64,000 nucleotides of DNA from an uncultured Pelagibacteraceae bacterium. Lineage in GTDB: Bacteria; Pseudomonadota; Alphaproteobacteria; Pelagibacterales; Pelagibacteraceae. The translations under genes and the position numbers were made by a program. The notes under the pieces were generated by a model. The model had not been told where the DNA came from. It was given only the letters and a program-made list of their open reading frames with translations, and did not search any database. The DNA is taken from NCBI GenBank assembly GCA_902578775.1, contig CACHEF010000002.1:62001-126000 (forward strand), given 5' to 3'. Positions 1 through 9,729 of this stretch are shown piece after piece. Each line of letters opens with the position of its first letter. Within the stretch, counting starts at the first letter, position 1.

Positions 1-163
1 CATCTCCAACAATCTTAAAGTCTACTATAAAACCCTCATTTTTAAGTATATTAGCAATTTTTGATTTAAAATTTGATGAAGGTAATTCTACTTTTTTATG
101 ATTTCTAGCTTGAGCATTTTTTACTCTTGCTATCATATCTCCTATTGGGTCGCTTAAACTCAT
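1..163 (-). CDS. rpsH: 30S ribosomal protein S8, N-terminal part (runs off window)
   Basis: The minus-strand frame opening with ATG at 163 begins MSLSDPIGDMIARVKNAQ, the conserved N terminus of S8, which binds helix 21 of 16S rRNA in the small subunit platform. About 54 codons are present before the left edge, so the gene is cut by the window and not broken. It follows rpsN by 10 bases, the normal spc-operon order (S14 then S8). In enterobacteria S8 is a translational repressor of this operon; no such site can be judged here. Confidence 0.95.
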   Translation of the reverse strand, partial: MSLSDPIGDMIARVKNAQARNHKKVELPSSNFKSKIANILKNEGFIVDFKIVGD

Positions 164-173
164 AATTTCCTTT

Positions 174-479
174 CTACCAACTTGATTTCACCATACCTGG
201 AATTTTTCCCTGTAAACCAAGTTGTCTTAATGCAATTCTTGATATTTTCAATTTTCTATATACTCCATGAGGTCTTCCAGTTATTTGACATCTGTTCATA
301 ACTCTGCTCTTAGCTGAATTTCTAGGTAATTTTGATAATTTTTGTTGAGCTTTAAATCTTTCCTCTAAAGGGAGTTTTTTATTCATTACAATTTTTTTTA
401 ATTCATTTCTTTTTTTGTAAAATTTATCTGAAAGTTTAATTCTTCTATTATTTTTATTAATTGAACTCATTTTAGCCAT
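174..479 (-). CDS. rpsN: 30S ribosomal protein S14
   Basis: A 101-residue basic protein of the long, zinc-free S14 type. The C-terminal half carries NRCQITGRPHGVYRKLKISR and the conserved ending GMVKSSW, and the four-cysteine zinc site of short S14 proteins is absent. It sits in the head of the 30S subunit beside S3 and S10. The gene lies 2 bases after rplE, and the ATG at 479 gives the usual MAK start. Confidence 0.97.
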   Translation of the reverse strand: MAKMSSINKNNRRIKLSDKFYKKRNELKKIVMNKKLPLEERFKAQQKLSKLPRNSAKSRVMNRCQITGRPHGVYRKLKISRIALRQLGLQGKIPGMVKSSW

Positions 480-481
480 TC

Positions 482-1036
482 TTAATTATCTCCTTTTTTA
501 ATAAAAGGGAAATTCAGTTTTTCTAATAATGCAAAACTATGCTCTCTATTTTGAGAGGATATAACTATTATTATATCTAAACCCCTTACTTTATCTGCTC
601 TTTCAAAACTTACTTCCGGGAAAATAATATGCTCTTTTACTCCAAAAGTATAATTTCCAAATTTATCAAATCCATTAGGTGATAGTCCTCTAAAGTCTTT
701 AATCCTTGGAAGAGCAATATTTACTAATCTATCCAAAAACTCATACATTTTGTTTTTCCTTAATGTTACTTTCAAACCTGCATTAGAACCTTTTCTAGTT
801 TTAAAATTTGCAACAGATTTTTTAAACTTTGTTGTTACTGGTTTTTGGCCTGTAATTTTAGCCATATCTTCTTCACAAGATTTTAATATTTTTGCATCAT
901 TTCCATCTAAGCCAAGGCCCATATTTAGAACTATTTTTTCAATTTTAGGACCCATATATATATTTTTAAATCCAAACTGATCTTTTAATGCAGGTTGTAT
1001 TTCTTTAAAATATAGTTCTTTTAATCTTGGAGTCAT
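482..1036 (-). CDS. rplE: 50S ribosomal protein L5
   Basis: A 184-residue protein matching L5, the 5S rRNA-binding protein of the central protuberance. Visible family signatures are KIVLNMGLG near the N terminus, GQKPVTTKFKKSVANFK in the middle and the RIKDFRGLSPNGFDKFGN loop. Length is close to the usual 178-185. Its start overlaps the last base of rplX, suggesting translational coupling within the spc part of the operon. Confidence 0.97.
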   Translation of the reverse strand: MTPRLKELYFKEIQPALKDQFGFKNIYMGPKIEKIVLNMGLGLDGNDAKILKSCEEDMAKITGQKPVTTKFKKSVANFKTRKGSNAGLKVTLRKNKMYEFLDRLVNIALPRIKDFRGLSPNGFDKFGNYTFGVKEHIIFPEVSFERADKVRGLDIIIVISSQNREHSFALLEKLNFPFIKKGDN

Positions 1037-1284
1037 TACTTCTTAGCCTCAATTTTTTTATTTATATTTTTTTTATCAACTAATTTTAAATTTGAAATAT
1101 GTATAAAACTTTCTTTAGAAACTATTCCACCTTTTTTTTCTTTAGTTGTTTTTACGTGTTTTTTGACCATGTTTATTTCTTTAACTTTAGCTCTATTGTT
1201 TCGTCTATCTATTTGAATAACTTCACCTTCTTTTTTTTTATCTTTTCCTGCCATTACTACTACTTTAAGACCTTTTTTAATCAT
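1036..1284 (-). CDS. rplX: 50S ribosomal protein L24
   Basis: An 82-residue protein with the KOW motif of L24 at the N terminus ([20 protein letters not shown]), which initiates 50S assembly at the 5' end of 23S rRNA. It is shorter than the usual 100-105 residues; the C-terminal part is trimmed to a lysine-rich tail ending KKIEAKK. Compaction of this kind fits a streamlined genome. It overlaps both neighbours (rplN, rplE) by one base. Confidence 0.93.
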   Translation of the reverse strand: MIKKGLKVVVMAGKDKKKEGEVIQIDRRNNRAKVKEINMVKKHVKTTKEKKGGIVSKESFIHISNLKLVDKKNINKKIEAKK

Positions 1285-1652
1285 TATAATACCTCTGGAG
1301 CTAATGAAATAATTTTCATTTGTCCTCTATTTCTTAATTCTCTTGTAACAGGACCAAAAATTCTTGTTCCAACTGGTTCACCTTTGTCATCAACTAAAAC
1401 GGCTGCATTATTATCAAATCTAACTTTAGATCCATCATCTCTATGAATTCCTTTTTTAACTCTTACAACAACTGCTTTGTGCACAGAACCCTTTTTAACT
1501 TTACCCTTAGGAATTGCCTCTTTAACAGCAATAACTATAGTATCACCTATACTAGCATAACGTCTTTTTGAGCCACCTAAAACCTTAATACATTCTATTT
1601 TTTTTGCACCAGTATTATCTGCTACCTGTAACTCTGTTTGTACTTGTATCAT
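1284..1652 (-). CDS. rplN: 50S ribosomal protein L14
   Basis: A 122-residue protein with the strongly conserved L14 start [19 protein letters not shown] and the signature [12 protein letters not shown] near the C terminus. L14 lies at the subunit interface next to L19 and contacts 16S helix 14. Length is exactly typical. Start and stop overlap rpsQ and rplX by one base each. Confidence 0.98.
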   Translation of the reverse strand: MIQVQTELQVADNTGAKKIECIKVLGGSKRRYASIGDTIVIAVKEAIPKGKVKKGSVHKAVVVRVKKGIHRDDGSKVRFDNNAAVLVDDKGEPVGTRIFGPVTRELRNRGQMKIISLAPEVL

Positions 1653-1888
1653 TACTTATTATTCTCCATTACTTGGAATTTTTTATTTTTTGAAAACGGC
1701 TTACTTTCAATAATTGAAACTTTATCACCATTTTTAAATTTATTATTTTCATCATGAGCATTGTATTTTTTTCTAACTTTAATAACTTTTTTTAATACTG
1801 GGTGTGAAAACTTTCTTTCAACCATTACAGTTATTGTTTTATTTGGCTTGTCGCTTACAACTACACCTGTTAAAATTTTTTTAGGCAT
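1652..1888 (-). CDS. rpsQ: 30S ribosomal protein S17
   Basis: A 78-residue S17 with OB-fold signatures [18 protein letters not shown] and the middle [17 protein letters not shown]17 is a primary 16S binder of the 5' domain. The gene overlaps the end of rpmC by 8 bases and the start of rplN by one base. Confidence 0.96.
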   Translation of the reverse strand: MPKKILTGVVVSDKPNKTITVMVERKFSHPVLKKVIKVRKKYNAHDENNKFKNGDKVSIIESKPFSKNKKFQVMENNK

Positions 1889-2072
1889 TTATTTTTTCCT
1901 TTAAAGTAGTTTTTAATCTAGCAATATTTTTTTTTGTTTCACCAATTTGCGCAGGGTTAGTAACCTGAGAATTAATTTTTTGAAATCTAAAATTAAATAA
2001 ATCTTTTTTTAATTTATTGATATTTTTAATAATTTCGTCTTTTGATAATTTTTTAATTTCTTTTTTCTTCAT
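1881..2072 (-). CDS. rpmC: 50S ribosomal protein L29
   Basis: A 63-residue, almost entirely helical, lysine-rich protein. The [19 protein letters not shown] segment is the conserved L29 core; in the ribosome it lies at the exit tunnel next to L23, near the signal-recognition-particle and trigger-factor docking site. Its end overlaps rpsQ by 8 bases, and its ATG overlaps the last base of rplP. Confidence 0.95.
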   Translation of the reverse strand: MKKKEIKKLSKDEIIKNINKLKKDLFNFRFQKINSQVTNPAQIGETKKNIARLKTTLKEKINA

Positions 2073-2482
2073 TATGCAAATCTTTTTATAGTTTTGGTTT
2101 TAATTGGTAATTTTGCTGATGCTTTGTACAACGCTTCCTTTGCAATTTCCTCAGATACTCCATCTACTTCAAACAAAATTCTTCCAGGCTTTACTCTGCA
2201 AGCAAAAAATTCGGGTGAACCTTTTCCTTTTCCCATTCGAACTTCAATCGGTTTTTTGGATACAGGAATATTAGGAAATATTCTAGTCCAAACTCTTCCC
2301 TGCCTTTTCATATGTCTTGTTAAAGCAACCCTTGCAGCTTCAATTTGTTTTCCTGTTACTCTATCAGGAGACATAGCTTTCAGAGCAAAAGCACCGTAAT
2401 TAATAAAATTTGCTCGTGAAGCGTTACCGTGTATTCTGCCTTTATGAGCTTTTCTCCATTTAGTTCTAACTGGTTGCAACAT
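2072..2482 (-). CDS. rplP: 50S ribosomal protein L16
   Basis: A 136-residue L16 starting [16 protein letters not shown] and carrying the conserved [17 protein letters not shown] segment. L16 organises the aminoacyl-tRNA site of the large subunit. Length matches the family. Position between rpsC and rpmC is canonical, with one-base overlaps on both sides. Confidence 0.98.
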   Translation of the reverse strand: MLQPVRTKWRKAHKGRIHGNASRANFINYGAFALKAMSPDRVTGKQIEAARVALTRHMKRQGRVWTRIFPNIPVSKKPIEVRMGKGKGSPEFFACRVKPGRILFEVDGVSEEIAKEALYKASAKLPIKTKTIKRFA

Positions 2483-3162
2483 TATTCTTTACCTTCTTTT
2501 GGGGTTATCTTGTTTGTTTCTTGACTAAATTCTTTAGCAAACACTTCACCTTTATAAATCCAGACTTTAATTCCAATAATACCATATGTGGTCAATGCTT
2601 CTGCTTCTGCATAATCTATATCTGCTCTTAATGTATGCGATGGAATACTGCCATCTCTTAACCACTCTGTTCTTGCTATTTCATTTCCACCTAATCTACC
2701 ACTGCATGAAACTTTTATACCTTTAGCTCCGAGTCTAATACATGATTGCATGGCTCTTTTCATTGCTCTTCTGTATGAAATTCTTTTCACTAATTGTTGA
2801 GCAATATTTTCAGCTACTAAATAAGCATTTGTTTCTGGTTTTTTTACTTCTTTAATATTTAATGTAACTTCATTTTTGGTAAACTTAGATAAATTATTTT
2901 TTATCTTATCAATATCACTACCTTTTTTGCCAATTACAAAACCTGGTCTTGAAGTATAAATAGTCACATAACATTTATTTGATGTTCTTTCTATCATAAC
3001 TTTAGAAACACCAGAATTAATCACATTTTTTTTAATGTATTCTCTGATTTTAAAATCTTCAATTAGGTAGTTTCCAAAATCTTTTTTCTTTGCATACCAA
3101 ACAGAGTCCCAACCTCTGTTAACACCTAATCTAAAACCTACTGGATTAACTTTTTGACCCAT
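2482..3162 (-). CDS. rpsC: 30S ribosomal protein S3
   Basis: A 226-residue S3, starting [20 protein letters not shown]. The KH domain is marked by [17 protein letters not shown], and the C-terminal domain by [14 protein letters not shown]3 forms part of the mRNA entry channel with helicase activity. The start overlaps rplV by 17 bases, the longest overlap in this cluster, so translation of rplV and rpsC is probably coupled. Confidence 0.98.
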   Translation of the reverse strand: MGQKVNPVGFRLGVNRGWDSVWYAKKKDFGNYLIEDFKIREYIKKNVINSGVSKVMIERTSNKCYVTIYTSRPGFVIGKKGSDIDKIKNNLSKFTKNEVTLNIKEVKKPETNAYLVAENIAQQLVKRISYRRAMKRAMQSCIRLGAKGIKVSCSGRLGGNEIARTEWLRDGSIPSHTLRADIDYAEAEALTTYGIIGIKVWIYKGEVFAKEFSQETNKITPKEGKE

Positions 3163-3550
3163 GACTCATCTCTTTCGCTTTTTTTACTTCCGATAAAATT
3201 ATTGTTACACTCGAATACGGTTTTAGAATTGGAGCTGCTCTACCTTTGGCTCTTGGTCTAAATCTTTTCATTATGATCTTTTTTCCACAATATGCCTCTT
3301 TAACAATCAAATTATCGATATCATACTGAAAATTATTTTCTGCATTAGCTACAGCAGAACTTATTGTTTTTCTGATATCTTTTGTAATTCTTTTTTCTGA
3401 AAATTGTAAATCTCTAATTGCTATATCAACTTTTTTTCCTACAATGCTTTTTAAAATTGGATTTAATTTTCTTACACTAGATCTTATATTGTTGTTTATA
3501 GATCTTACAATTTTATCGGTTTTTTTTTCTGTTTTATTTTTTTTACTCAT
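3146..3550 (-). CDS. rplV: 50S ribosomal protein L22
   Basis: A 134-residue L22. The core is the usual globular part plus the tunnel hairpin with [18 protein letters not shown], which lines the peptide exit tunnel. The N terminus has an extra lysine-rich stretch of about 20 residues ([20 protein letters not shown]) compared with the common 110-residue form. The C terminus overlaps rpsC. Confidence 0.95.
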   Translation of the reverse strand: MSKKNKTEKKTDKIVRSINNNIRSSVRKLNPILKSIVGKKVDIAIRDLQFSEKRITKDIRKTISSAVANAENNFQYDIDNLIVKEAYCGKKIIMKRFRPRAKGRAAPILKPYSSVTIILSEVKKAKEMSHGSKS

Positions 3551-3553
3551 AAT

Positions 3554-3853
3554 TTATTTTTTATCAGTTGCCTCAGCAGGTTTAGCTTTTTTATCAGCAG
3601 GTGTGTGACCAAAGAAACTTCGTGTAGGAGAAAATTCACCAAGCTTATGACCCACCATATCTTCTGAAATAGTAATTGGGATAAATTTTTTACCATTATA
3701 TATTAAAAAGCTGACCCCAACAAAATCAGGAATTATTGTTGATTTTCTTGACCATGTTTTAATCGGAATTTTTTTTGGATCAGCTTTATACTTATCCACT
3801 TTTTTCATCAAGCTTTCTTCTACGAATGGTCCTTTCCAAATTGCTCTAGCCAT
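3554..3853 (-). CDS. rpsS: 30S ribosomal protein S19
   Basis: A 99-residue S19 with [18 protein letters not shown] at the N terminus and the signature [19 protein letters not shown]19 is in the 30S head and contacts S13 and the A-site finger. The last 12 residues are a lysine- and alanine-rich tail that varies among lineages. Gaps to rplB and rplV are 3 bases each. Confidence 0.97.
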   Translation of the reverse strand: MARAIWKGPFVEESLMKKVDKYKADPKKIPIKTWSRKSTIIPDFVGVSFLIYNGKKFIPITISEDMVGHKLGEFSPTRSFFGHTPADKKAKPAEATDKK

Positions 3854-3856
3854 TAT

Positions 3857-4690
3857 CTAATCCTTTCTCTTCTTTCTTCTTCTAACAATATATTTATCGG
3901 TACGCTTATTATCTCTAGTTTTTAAACCTTTTGCAGATTGGCCTGTTGGTGAAACTGGATGTCTTCCACCGGCTGTTTTACCTTCACCGCCTCCATGGGG
4001 GTGGTCAACTGGATTTTTAACAACTCCCCTTGTATGAGGGCGTCTTCCTAGCCATCTTGATCTACCTGCTTTTCCGATTTTAATATTTTTTTGATCTGGG
4101 TTACTTAAAACGCCAATTGTTGCTAATGATCTTGAATCAATTTTTCTCACTTCTCCTGAAGCAAGTTTGATTAAGCTATAATTGCCATCTAAACCACTTA
4201 TAATGACAGAAGTTCCTGCAGATCGAGCTATTTTACCACCCCCACCTGGCTGAATTTCAACATTATGAATATCTATTCCAACAGGAATATCTTGAAGAGG
4301 CATACAATTTCCAACTTTTATTTCTTTTTTGGATCCACTTTCCACAACATCTCCTACTTTAATTTTTTGTGGAGCAAGATAATAGGCATGAGTATTATCT
4401 TTAAATTTAACTAGCATTATGTAGCATGATCTATTTGGATCATATTCAATTCTCTCTACTGTTGCAGCCATATCAAACTTCCTTCTGTAAAAATCAACAT
4501 GTCTATACATTTTTTTATGTCCACCAGCTCTATTAATAGAAGTGATATGACCATTATTGTTTCTACCTTTCATAGCATTTTTAGGTGAAACAAGTGATTT
4601 GAAAGGTTTACCTTTCCATAGACCTGTTCTGTCAACAAGAATAGTCCCTCGTGTAGATTTAGTATAAGGTTTAAAAGTCTTTAATGCCAT
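3857..4690 (-). CDS. rplB: 50S ribosomal protein L2
   Basis: A 277-residue L2, required for subunit association and peptidyl-transferase centre assembly. The C-terminal signature NPVDHPHGGGEG contains the universally conserved histidine, followed by the basic tail that threads into 23S rRNA. The N-terminal half has the RNA-binding OB and SH3-like region. Length matches the family. Confidence 0.98.
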   Translation of the reverse strand: MALKTFKPYTKSTRGTILVDRTGLWKGKPFKSLVSPKNAMKGRNNNGHITSINRAGGHKKMYRHVDFYRRKFDMAATVERIEYDPNRSCYIMLVKFKDNTHAYYLAPQKIKVGDVVESGSKKEIKVGNCMPLQDIPVGIDIHNVEIQPGGGGKIARSAGTSVIISGLDGNYSLIKLASGEVRKIDSRSLATIGVLSNPDQKNIKIGKAGRSRWLGRRPHTRGVVKNPVDHPHGGGEGKTAGGRHPVSPTGQSAKGLKTRDNKRTDKYIVRRRKKRKD

Positions 4691-4694
4691 TTAA

Positions 4695-4988
4695 TTAAAC
4701 TCCAGTTGTAAGATCAATACTTTGACCTTTTTTCAATGTAATGATTGCTTTTTTAAAACCAGAAACTTTTATTTTTCTTCCTCTAGTTAATTTAGTTCTG
4801 TTTTGTTTATTAATAATATTAATTTTTATCACATTTACCTTAAAAATTTTTTCAATGTTTTTTTTTAAACTTTTCTTATTTGCCGTAGATAAAACTTTAA
4901 AAACAACTTTATTTTGCTCAGATAAATTAGTGCTTTTTTCAGTAACTAAAGGTGATAAAATTTTATCATATAAATGTAACTTTTCCAT
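4695..4988 (-). CDS. rplW: 50S ribosomal protein L23
   Basis: A 97-residue L23 with YDKILSPLVTEKSTNL at the N terminus and the RNA-binding basic loop NRTKLTRGRKIKVSGFKKA. L23 is the docking site for trigger factor and SRP at the tunnel exit. It overlaps the last base of rplD and lies 4 bases before rplB. Confidence 0.95.
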   Translation of the reverse strand: MEKLHLYDKILSPLVTEKSTNLSEQNKVVFKVLSTANKKSLKKNIEKIFKVNVIKINIINKQNRTKLTRGRKIKVSGFKKAIITLKKGQSIDLTTGV

Positions 4989-5611
4989 TATGTATATCTC
5001 TTTTCTAATTCTTTTATAGAACTCTCAGTAAAAACTATTTTTTTAAACTTTATAATATCAAATGAGCTAAAATGATTAACATCTGTCACCTTTATATTTG
5101 GAATATTTCTAATTGCTTTCTCAATTTTAGTTTTAGACTTTTTATCAAGAATAATAAGAGAATTTGAAATTTCATACTTCTTTATAATTGAATACATTTC
5201 TTTTGTTTTTTTGATTTCATTATTAAAATCGCTAAAAATTAATAAGTTTTTATTTTTGTTCTTTTCTGAAATTAAAGATGCAACACTTAATTTCTTTTCA
5301 CTTTTATTAAGTTTTCTTTTTTTATAAGAAAGTTCACCTTTAGGACCATGGGCTATACCACCACCAACAAAAATTGGCGCTTTTTTACTTGCATGTCTAG
5401 CGCCACCTGTACCTTTTTGTGCATAAATTTTAGAGGTTGGACCTGATACTTCATTTTGTTGTTTTGTTTTTGCATGTCTTCCTTTAAAATTTGCATTTGA
5501 TTTATATAATACGCTGTTTACTAATTTTTTATTTATTTTCGCAGAAAAAATTTTATCTAGCACCTCTATAGAGTCTTTTTTTCCATCTAAATTAAATTTT
5601 TCTATTTTCAT
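4988..5611 (-). CDS. rplD: 50S ribosomal protein L4
   Basis: A 207-residue L4. The tunnel-reaching loop is recognisable from RHAKTKQQNEVSGPTSKIYA through QKGTGGARHASKKAPIFVGGG. In enterobacteria L4 represses the S10 operon through a leader hairpin before rpsJ. Here rpsJ follows fusA after 2 bases, so no equivalent leader can exist and L4 control of that type is unlikely. Confidence 0.96.
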   Translation of the reverse strand: MKIEKFNLDGKKDSIEVLDKIFSAKINKKLVNSVLYKSNANFKGRHAKTKQQNEVSGPTSKIYAQKGTGGARHASKKAPIFVGGGIAHGPKGELSYKKRKLNKSEKKLSVASLISEKNKNKNLLIFSDFNNEIKKTKEMYSIIKKYEISNSLIILDKKSKTKIEKAIRNIPNIKVTDVNHFSSFDIIKFKKIVFTESSIKELEKRYT

Positions 5612-6321
5612 TATTTTTTCTTTTTATCGGGAGTTTTTTTAGCCTCTTCGGCTGCTTTAATTTTTTCTTCAATTGTTAACTTATTTATATTTTTAACTGA
5701 CTTTTTAACTAAAATTTCTGAATTTTTTGCACCGGGAATTGAACCTTTTAGATATAATAGCTCATTTTCAACATCAGTTTTTATAATTTCGATATTTTGC
5801 ATTGTTCTTAATTTATCACCCATGTGACCAGCCATTTTTTTTCCTTTAAAAACTTTACCAGGATCTTGTCTCTGTCCTGTTGAGCCGTGAGATCTATGAG
5901 AAACGGAAACACCGTGAGTAGCTCTCAAACCACCGAAATTATGTCTTTTCATAGCACCTGCAAACCCTTTTCCAATAGTTTTTGATTTTGTATCTACAAA
6001 TTTGATATCTTTGAAAATTTCTAATCCAAACTCGTTTCCTTCTTTGAAACTATCAATGTTTTTAACTCTAAATTCTTTTAATGTTTTTTTTGCTTCTGTA
6101 TTTTTTTTAGCAAAATAACCTTTCATTGCTTTTGTAAGTTTAGAATTTTTAATTTTTCCATATCCTAATTGAACGGCACTATATCCTCTTTTTTCTTTTT
6201 CTATAACTTGAATAACTCTAGCTTTTTCCATTTTTAAGACTGTGACTGGAACCAATTGACCTGTTTTATAAAATTCTCTAGTCATCCCAATTTTTTTTCC
6301 AATTAAAGCAATTTCATTCAT
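5611..6321 (-). CDS. rplC: 50S ribosomal protein L3
   Basis: A 236-residue L3. The signature is MKRHNFGGLRATHGVSVSHR followed by HGSTGQRQDPGKVFKGKKMAGH; the loop carrying the conserved Gln of GQRQ (methylated by PrmB in many Proteobacteria) approaches the peptidyl-transferase centre. A lysine-rich C-terminal tail of about 20 residues extends beyond the usual end. Confidence 0.97.
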   Translation of the reverse strand: MNEIALIGKKIGMTREFYKTGQLVPVTVLKMEKARVIQVIEKEKRGYSAVQLGYGKIKNSKLTKAMKGYFAKKNTEAKKTLKEFRVKNIDSFKEGNEFGLEIFKDIKFVDTKSKTIGKGFAGAMKRHNFGGLRATHGVSVSHRSHGSTGQRQDPGKVFKGKKMAGHMGDKLRTMQNIEIIKTDVENELLYLKGSIPGAKNSEILVKKSVKNINKLTIEEKIKAAEEAKKTPDKKKK

Positions 6322-6323
6322 AA

Positions 6324-6632
6324 CTAAATTTTTATTTCCACATCTACACCGGATGCTAAGTCTAACTTCATCAAAGCTTCAACTGTTTGGGGTGTTGGTT
6401 CAACTATATCAATTAATCTTTTATGTGTTCTAGACTCAAATTGTTCCCTGCTTTTCTTATCAATGTGAGGTGAACGTAATACTGTATATCTTTCAATTTT
6501 AGTTGGTAACGGTATAGGACCTTTTATCGTAGCTCCAGTTCTTTTAACAGTATTTACTATTTCTTCAGTAGAAGCATCAAGTATTTTATTATCATATGCT
6601 CTAAGTTTAATCCTAATGTTCTGTTTTTCCAT
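6324..6632 (-). CDS. rpsJ: 30S ribosomal protein S10 (NusE)
   Basis: A 102-residue S10 with [16 protein letters not shown] at the N terminus and [20 protein letters not shown] in the middle. S10 also acts as NusE in antitermination with NusB. It lies only 2 bases after fusA and so joins the str and S10 clusters into one unit. Confidence 0.98.
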   Translation of the reverse strand: MEKQNIRIKLRAYDNKILDASTEEIVNTVKRTGATIKGPIPLPTKIERYTVLRSPHIDKKSREQFESRTHKRLIDIVEPTPQTVEALMKLDLASGVDVEIKI

Positions 6633-6634
6633 AA

Positions 6635-8713
6635 TTAACCTGCAATCTTTTTTGTTACTTCATCTTGAACATTTTGAGGAACTTTTGAATAATGATCAAA
6701 GAACATTGAATATTGTGCTCTTCCTTGTGACATAGATCTTAAATTATTAATATATCCAAACATATTAGCCAGGGGAACCATGGCCGTAATTACAGTTGCA
6801 TTGCCTCTTTGTTCTTGGGTGCTTATTTGTCCCCTTCTACTATTTAAATCTCCAATAACATCTCCCATGTAATCTTCTGGAGTTACTACTTCTACTCTCA
6901 TAACTGGTTCTAACAATTTTAAACCACCCTTTGTGCAAGCTTCCTTGAAACAAGCTCTACTTGCTAATTCAAAAGCTAATACACTTGAGTCTACATCGTG
7001 GTGAAGTCCATCTAAAATAGTAACTTTGTAATCTATCATTGGAAAGCCAGCTAAAATTCCTCCATCGGAGACAGTTTCAATTCCTTTTTCGACTCCAGGT
7101 ATAAATTCCTTAGGAATTGCTCCACCTTTAATTTTACTCTCTACTTCTCTACCTTTGCCAGGTTCTTGTGGCTCTACCAACAATTTAACTTTTGCAAACT
7201 GACCAGCACCACCACTTTGTTTTTTATGTGTGTATTCAACTTCTGATGATGCCTCAATAGTTTCTCTATATGCTACTTGAGGAGCTCCTACATTTGCTTC
7301 AACCTTAAACTCTCTTTTCATACGGTCAACAATTATATCCAGATGTAATTCACCCATTCCTTTAATTATTGTTTGCCCAGACTCCTCATCAGAAGTCACT
7401 CTAAATGATGGATCTTCTTTAGCTAATCTACCTAATGCTTCACCCATTTTTTCTTGGTCAGCCTTAGTCTTAGGTTCAACAGCTATTTCAATAACTGGAT
7501 CAGGAAATTCCATTGGTTCCAGAAGCACTGAATTATCTTTGTCACATAATGTATGTCCGGTGATAGTGTTTTTCAAACCAGCTAATGCTACTATATCTCC
7601 AGCATTTGCCTCTTTAATATCTTCTCTTGAATTTGCATGCATTAAAAGCATTCTTCCAACTCTTTCTTCTTTTTCCTTGGATGAATTATAAACGGCAGTC
7701 CCTGTTTTGATCGTACCTGAATAGACTCTTATAAAAGTTAGAGAGCCAACAAATGGGTCAGTAGCGACTTTAAAAGCTAATGCTGAAAAAGGAGCATTAT
7801 CATCAAATTTCATTTCCATTTCTTGATCACTTCCAATTTTTGTCCCTTTAATAGACCCTATATCAACTGGACTGGGCAGATAGTTTACAACAGCATCAAG
7901 CAAAGGTTGAACTCCTTTATTTTTAAAAGCTGAGCCTGTTAGAACTGGCACAAAACTGAAATCTAATGTACCTTTTCTTATACACTTAATTAAATCTTCC
8001 TCTTTTATTTCATCTCCATTTAAATATGACTCCATCATTTTTTCATCTTGCTCAACAGCCATTTCAACTAATTCAGTTCTATATTTTTGGGAAATTTCTT
8101 TAAGTTCTTCTGGAATATCTTTGTACTCCCATTCTGCACCAAGAGCTTCATTTTTCCAAACTTGAGCTTTCATTTTAACTAAGTCAACTACTCCAGTTAG
8201 TGAAGCCTCTATACCAATAGGAACTTGTACTACTAGTGGTTTAGCACCAAGTCTATCCCTTATCATATCAACACATCTAAAAAAATCTGCTCCTGTTCTG
8301 TCTAGTTTATTTACAAAACAAATCCTTGGAACTTTATATTTATCTGCTTGCCTCCAAACTGTTTCTGACTGAGGTTCAACGCCAGCAACACCATCAAAAA
8401 CTGCTACAGCGCCATCTAAAACCTTTAAGGATCTTTCTACTTCTATTGTAAAATCAACGTGACCAGGTGTGTCGATTATATTAATCCTATGATCTTGCCA
8501 AAAACATGTTGTAGCAGCTGAGGTAATTGTGATTCCTCTTTCCTGTTCTTGTTCCATCCAGTCCATTGTAGCTGCACCATCATGGACTTCTCCAATTTTA
8601 TGGCTCTTACCTGTATAATACAAAACTCTCTCTGTTGTAGTTGTTTTGCCAGCATCAATATGAGCCATGATACCAATATTTCTATATTTGTCTAAAGTAT
8701 GAGTTCTAGCCAT
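6635..8713 (-). CDS. fusA: Elongation factor G
   Basis: A 692-residue translocase GTPase. The G domain shows the P-loop [13 protein letters not shown] (about residues 17-29), DTPGHVDFT (G3) and NKLDR (G4), followed by domains II to V with the [11 protein letters not shown] segment of domain IV. It drives tRNA-mRNA translocation and, with RRF, ribosome recycling. It sits between rpsG and rpsJ. In many alphaproteobacteria a tuf copy lies immediately downstream; here there is none. Confidence 0.99.
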   Translation of the reverse strand: MARTHTLDKYRNIGIMAHIDAGKTTTTERVLYYTGKSHKIGEVHDGAATMDWMEQEQERGITITSAATTCFWQDHRINIIDTPGHVDFTIEVERSLKVLDGAVAVFDGVAGVEPQSETVWRQADKYKVPRICFVNKLDRTGADFFRCVDMIRDRLGAKPLVVQVPIGIEASLTGVVDLVKMKAQVWKNEALGAEWEYKDIPEELKEISQKYRTELVEMAVEQDEKMMESYLNGDEIKEEDLIKCIRKGTLDFSFVPVLTGSAFKNKGVQPLLDAVVNYLPSPVDIGSIKGTKIGSDQEMEMKFDDNAPFSALAFKVATDPFVGSLTFIRVYSGTIKTGTAVYNSSKEKEERVGRMLLMHANSREDIKEANAGDIVALAGLKNTITGHTLCDKDNSVLLEPMEFPDPVIEIAVEPKTKADQEKMGEALGRLAKEDPSFRVTSDEESGQTIIKGMGELHLDIIVDRMKREFKVEANVGAPQVAYRETIEASSEVEYTHKKQSGGAGQFAKVKLLVEPQEPGKGREVESKIKGGAIPKEFIPGVEKGIETVSDGGILAGFPMIDYKVTILDGLHHDVDSSVLAFELASRACFKEACTKGGLKLLEPVMRVEVVTPEDYMGDVIGDLNSRRGQISTQEQRGNATVITAMVPLANMFGYINNLRSMSQGRAQYSMFFDHYSKVPQNVQDEVTKKIAG

Positions 8714-8719
8714 AAATTA

Positions 8720-9190
8720 TTACCACCTAAAATGTGCAAATGCTTTATTTGACTCTGCCATTTTATGAACATCCTCTCTCTTTTTTACAGCTGCACCCTT
8801 TTTCTCATATGCATCATAAAGTTCGTTAAAAATTTTATCAGACATATGTTTATCTTTTCTTTTTCTTGCTGAATCTACTAGCCATCTAATTGCTAATGCT
8901 TGAGCTCGCTTACTTTTAACTTCTACTGGTACTTGATAAGTTGCTCCACCAACTCTTCTAGACCTTACCTCTACAGTTGGTTTAATATTATTAATCGCTT
9001 CGTTGAATATATTGATTGGTTCATCTTTAGTTTTTGTTTTGATTTTATCTATAGCGTCATAAACTATTTTAGCAGCAACACCTCTTTTGCCATCATACAT
9101 AATATTATTTATCAATTTCGGAATAATTGTTGATTTAAATTTTGGATCTGGAACAATATTTTTTTTTGGTTGGGTTTTTTTCCTAGACAT
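8720..9190 (-). CDS. rpsG: 30S ribosomal protein S7
   Basis: A 156-residue S7, the primary binder of the 16S 3' major domain. RSRRVGGATYQVPVEVKSKR is the RNA-binding beta-hairpin, and the C terminus ends NKAFAHFRW. In E. coli S7 represses its operon at the rpsL-rpsG spacer; here that spacer is only 3 bases, so the classic site is absent. Confidence 0.98.
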   Translation of the reverse strand: MSRKKTQPKKNIVPDPKFKSTIIPKLINNIMYDGKRGVAAKIVYDAIDKIKTKTKDEPINIFNEAINNIKPTVEVRSRRVGGATYQVPVEVKSKRAQALAIRWLVDSARKRKDKHMSDKIFNELYDAYEKKGAAVKKREDVHKMAESNKAFAHFRW

Positions 9191-9193
9191 AAA

Positions 9194-9565
9194 TTACTTA
9201 CCTTTTTTTGTTCCGTATAATGATCTTCTTTTTTTTCTGTTAGCTACACCTTGAGTATCTAAATTACCTCTAAGAATATGATATCTAACGCCAGGTAAAT
9301 CTTTTACACGACCACCTCTAATTAAAACAACTGAGTGTTCTTGTAAATTATGTCCTTCGCCAGGAATATAAGCAGTTACCTCAAAACCATTAGATAATCT
9401 TACTCTAGCAACTTTTCTCAATGCAGAATTAGGTTTTTTTGGTGTGGTGGTATAAACTTTTACACAAACTCCTCTTTTTAAAGGTTGTTTTTGTAATGCA
9501 GGAACTTTATTCCTTTTAATTTGTTTAACTCTTTTGTTTTTTAACAACTGATTAATAGTCGGCAT
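9194..9565 (-). CDS. rpsL: 30S ribosomal protein S12
   Basis: A 123-residue S12, the decoding-centre protein. Both loops linked to streptomycin resistance read as wild type: [11 protein letters not shown] and [16 protein letters not shown] keep the sensitive-type lysines. This is the first gene of the str-S10-spc run and has a 164-base upstream region with a promoter and possible RNA structure. Confidence 0.98.
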   Translation of the reverse strand: MPTINQLLKNKRVKQIKRNKVPALQKQPLKRGVCVKVYTTTPKKPNSALRKVARVRLSNGFEVTAYIPGEGHNLQEHSVVLIRGGRVKDLPGVRYHILRGNLDTQGVANRKKRRSLYGTKKGK

Positions 9566-9729
9566 AAGTTTGTAATTTATAATTATTGTTTTTGAATGAA
9601 ATAACTGACAGGTTATTAATGGCAGCGTTTAGTGCCCGCGAATAACACTACATTCCAACCAAAAACATCGCCAAAATACTTAATAATCTGACTTTGTCAA
9701 ACTAAAACTAGTAATTGAACAATCAAATT
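9566..9729 (-). promoter_or_regulatory. Putative structured 5' leader of rpsL
   Basis: This is the longest gap in the ribosomal supercluster. On the minus strand, downstream of the promoter at 9673-9700, about 100 nt of leader contain a locally GC-rich patch in AT-rich surroundings. Three inverted repeats are visible: TAGTG (9646-9650 side) with CACTA (9630-9634 side); GGCA/TGCC between 9621-9624 and 9633-9636; and AATAAC/GTTATT at 9600-9617 with a 6-base loop. The first two share bases 9633-9634 and so exclude each other, as in an autoregulatory leader. Function is inferred from position only. Confidence 0.45.
9673..9700 (-). promoter_or_regulatory. Sigma-70-like promoter for the rpsL operon
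   Basis: Reading the minus strand, a perfect -35 TTGACA (9695-9700) is followed after 16 bases by TATTTT (9673-9678) as -10. The predicted transcript start is near 9666, giving a leader of about 100 nt before the rpsL ATG. The -10 matches consensus at 4 of 6 positions. Confidence 0.65.
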
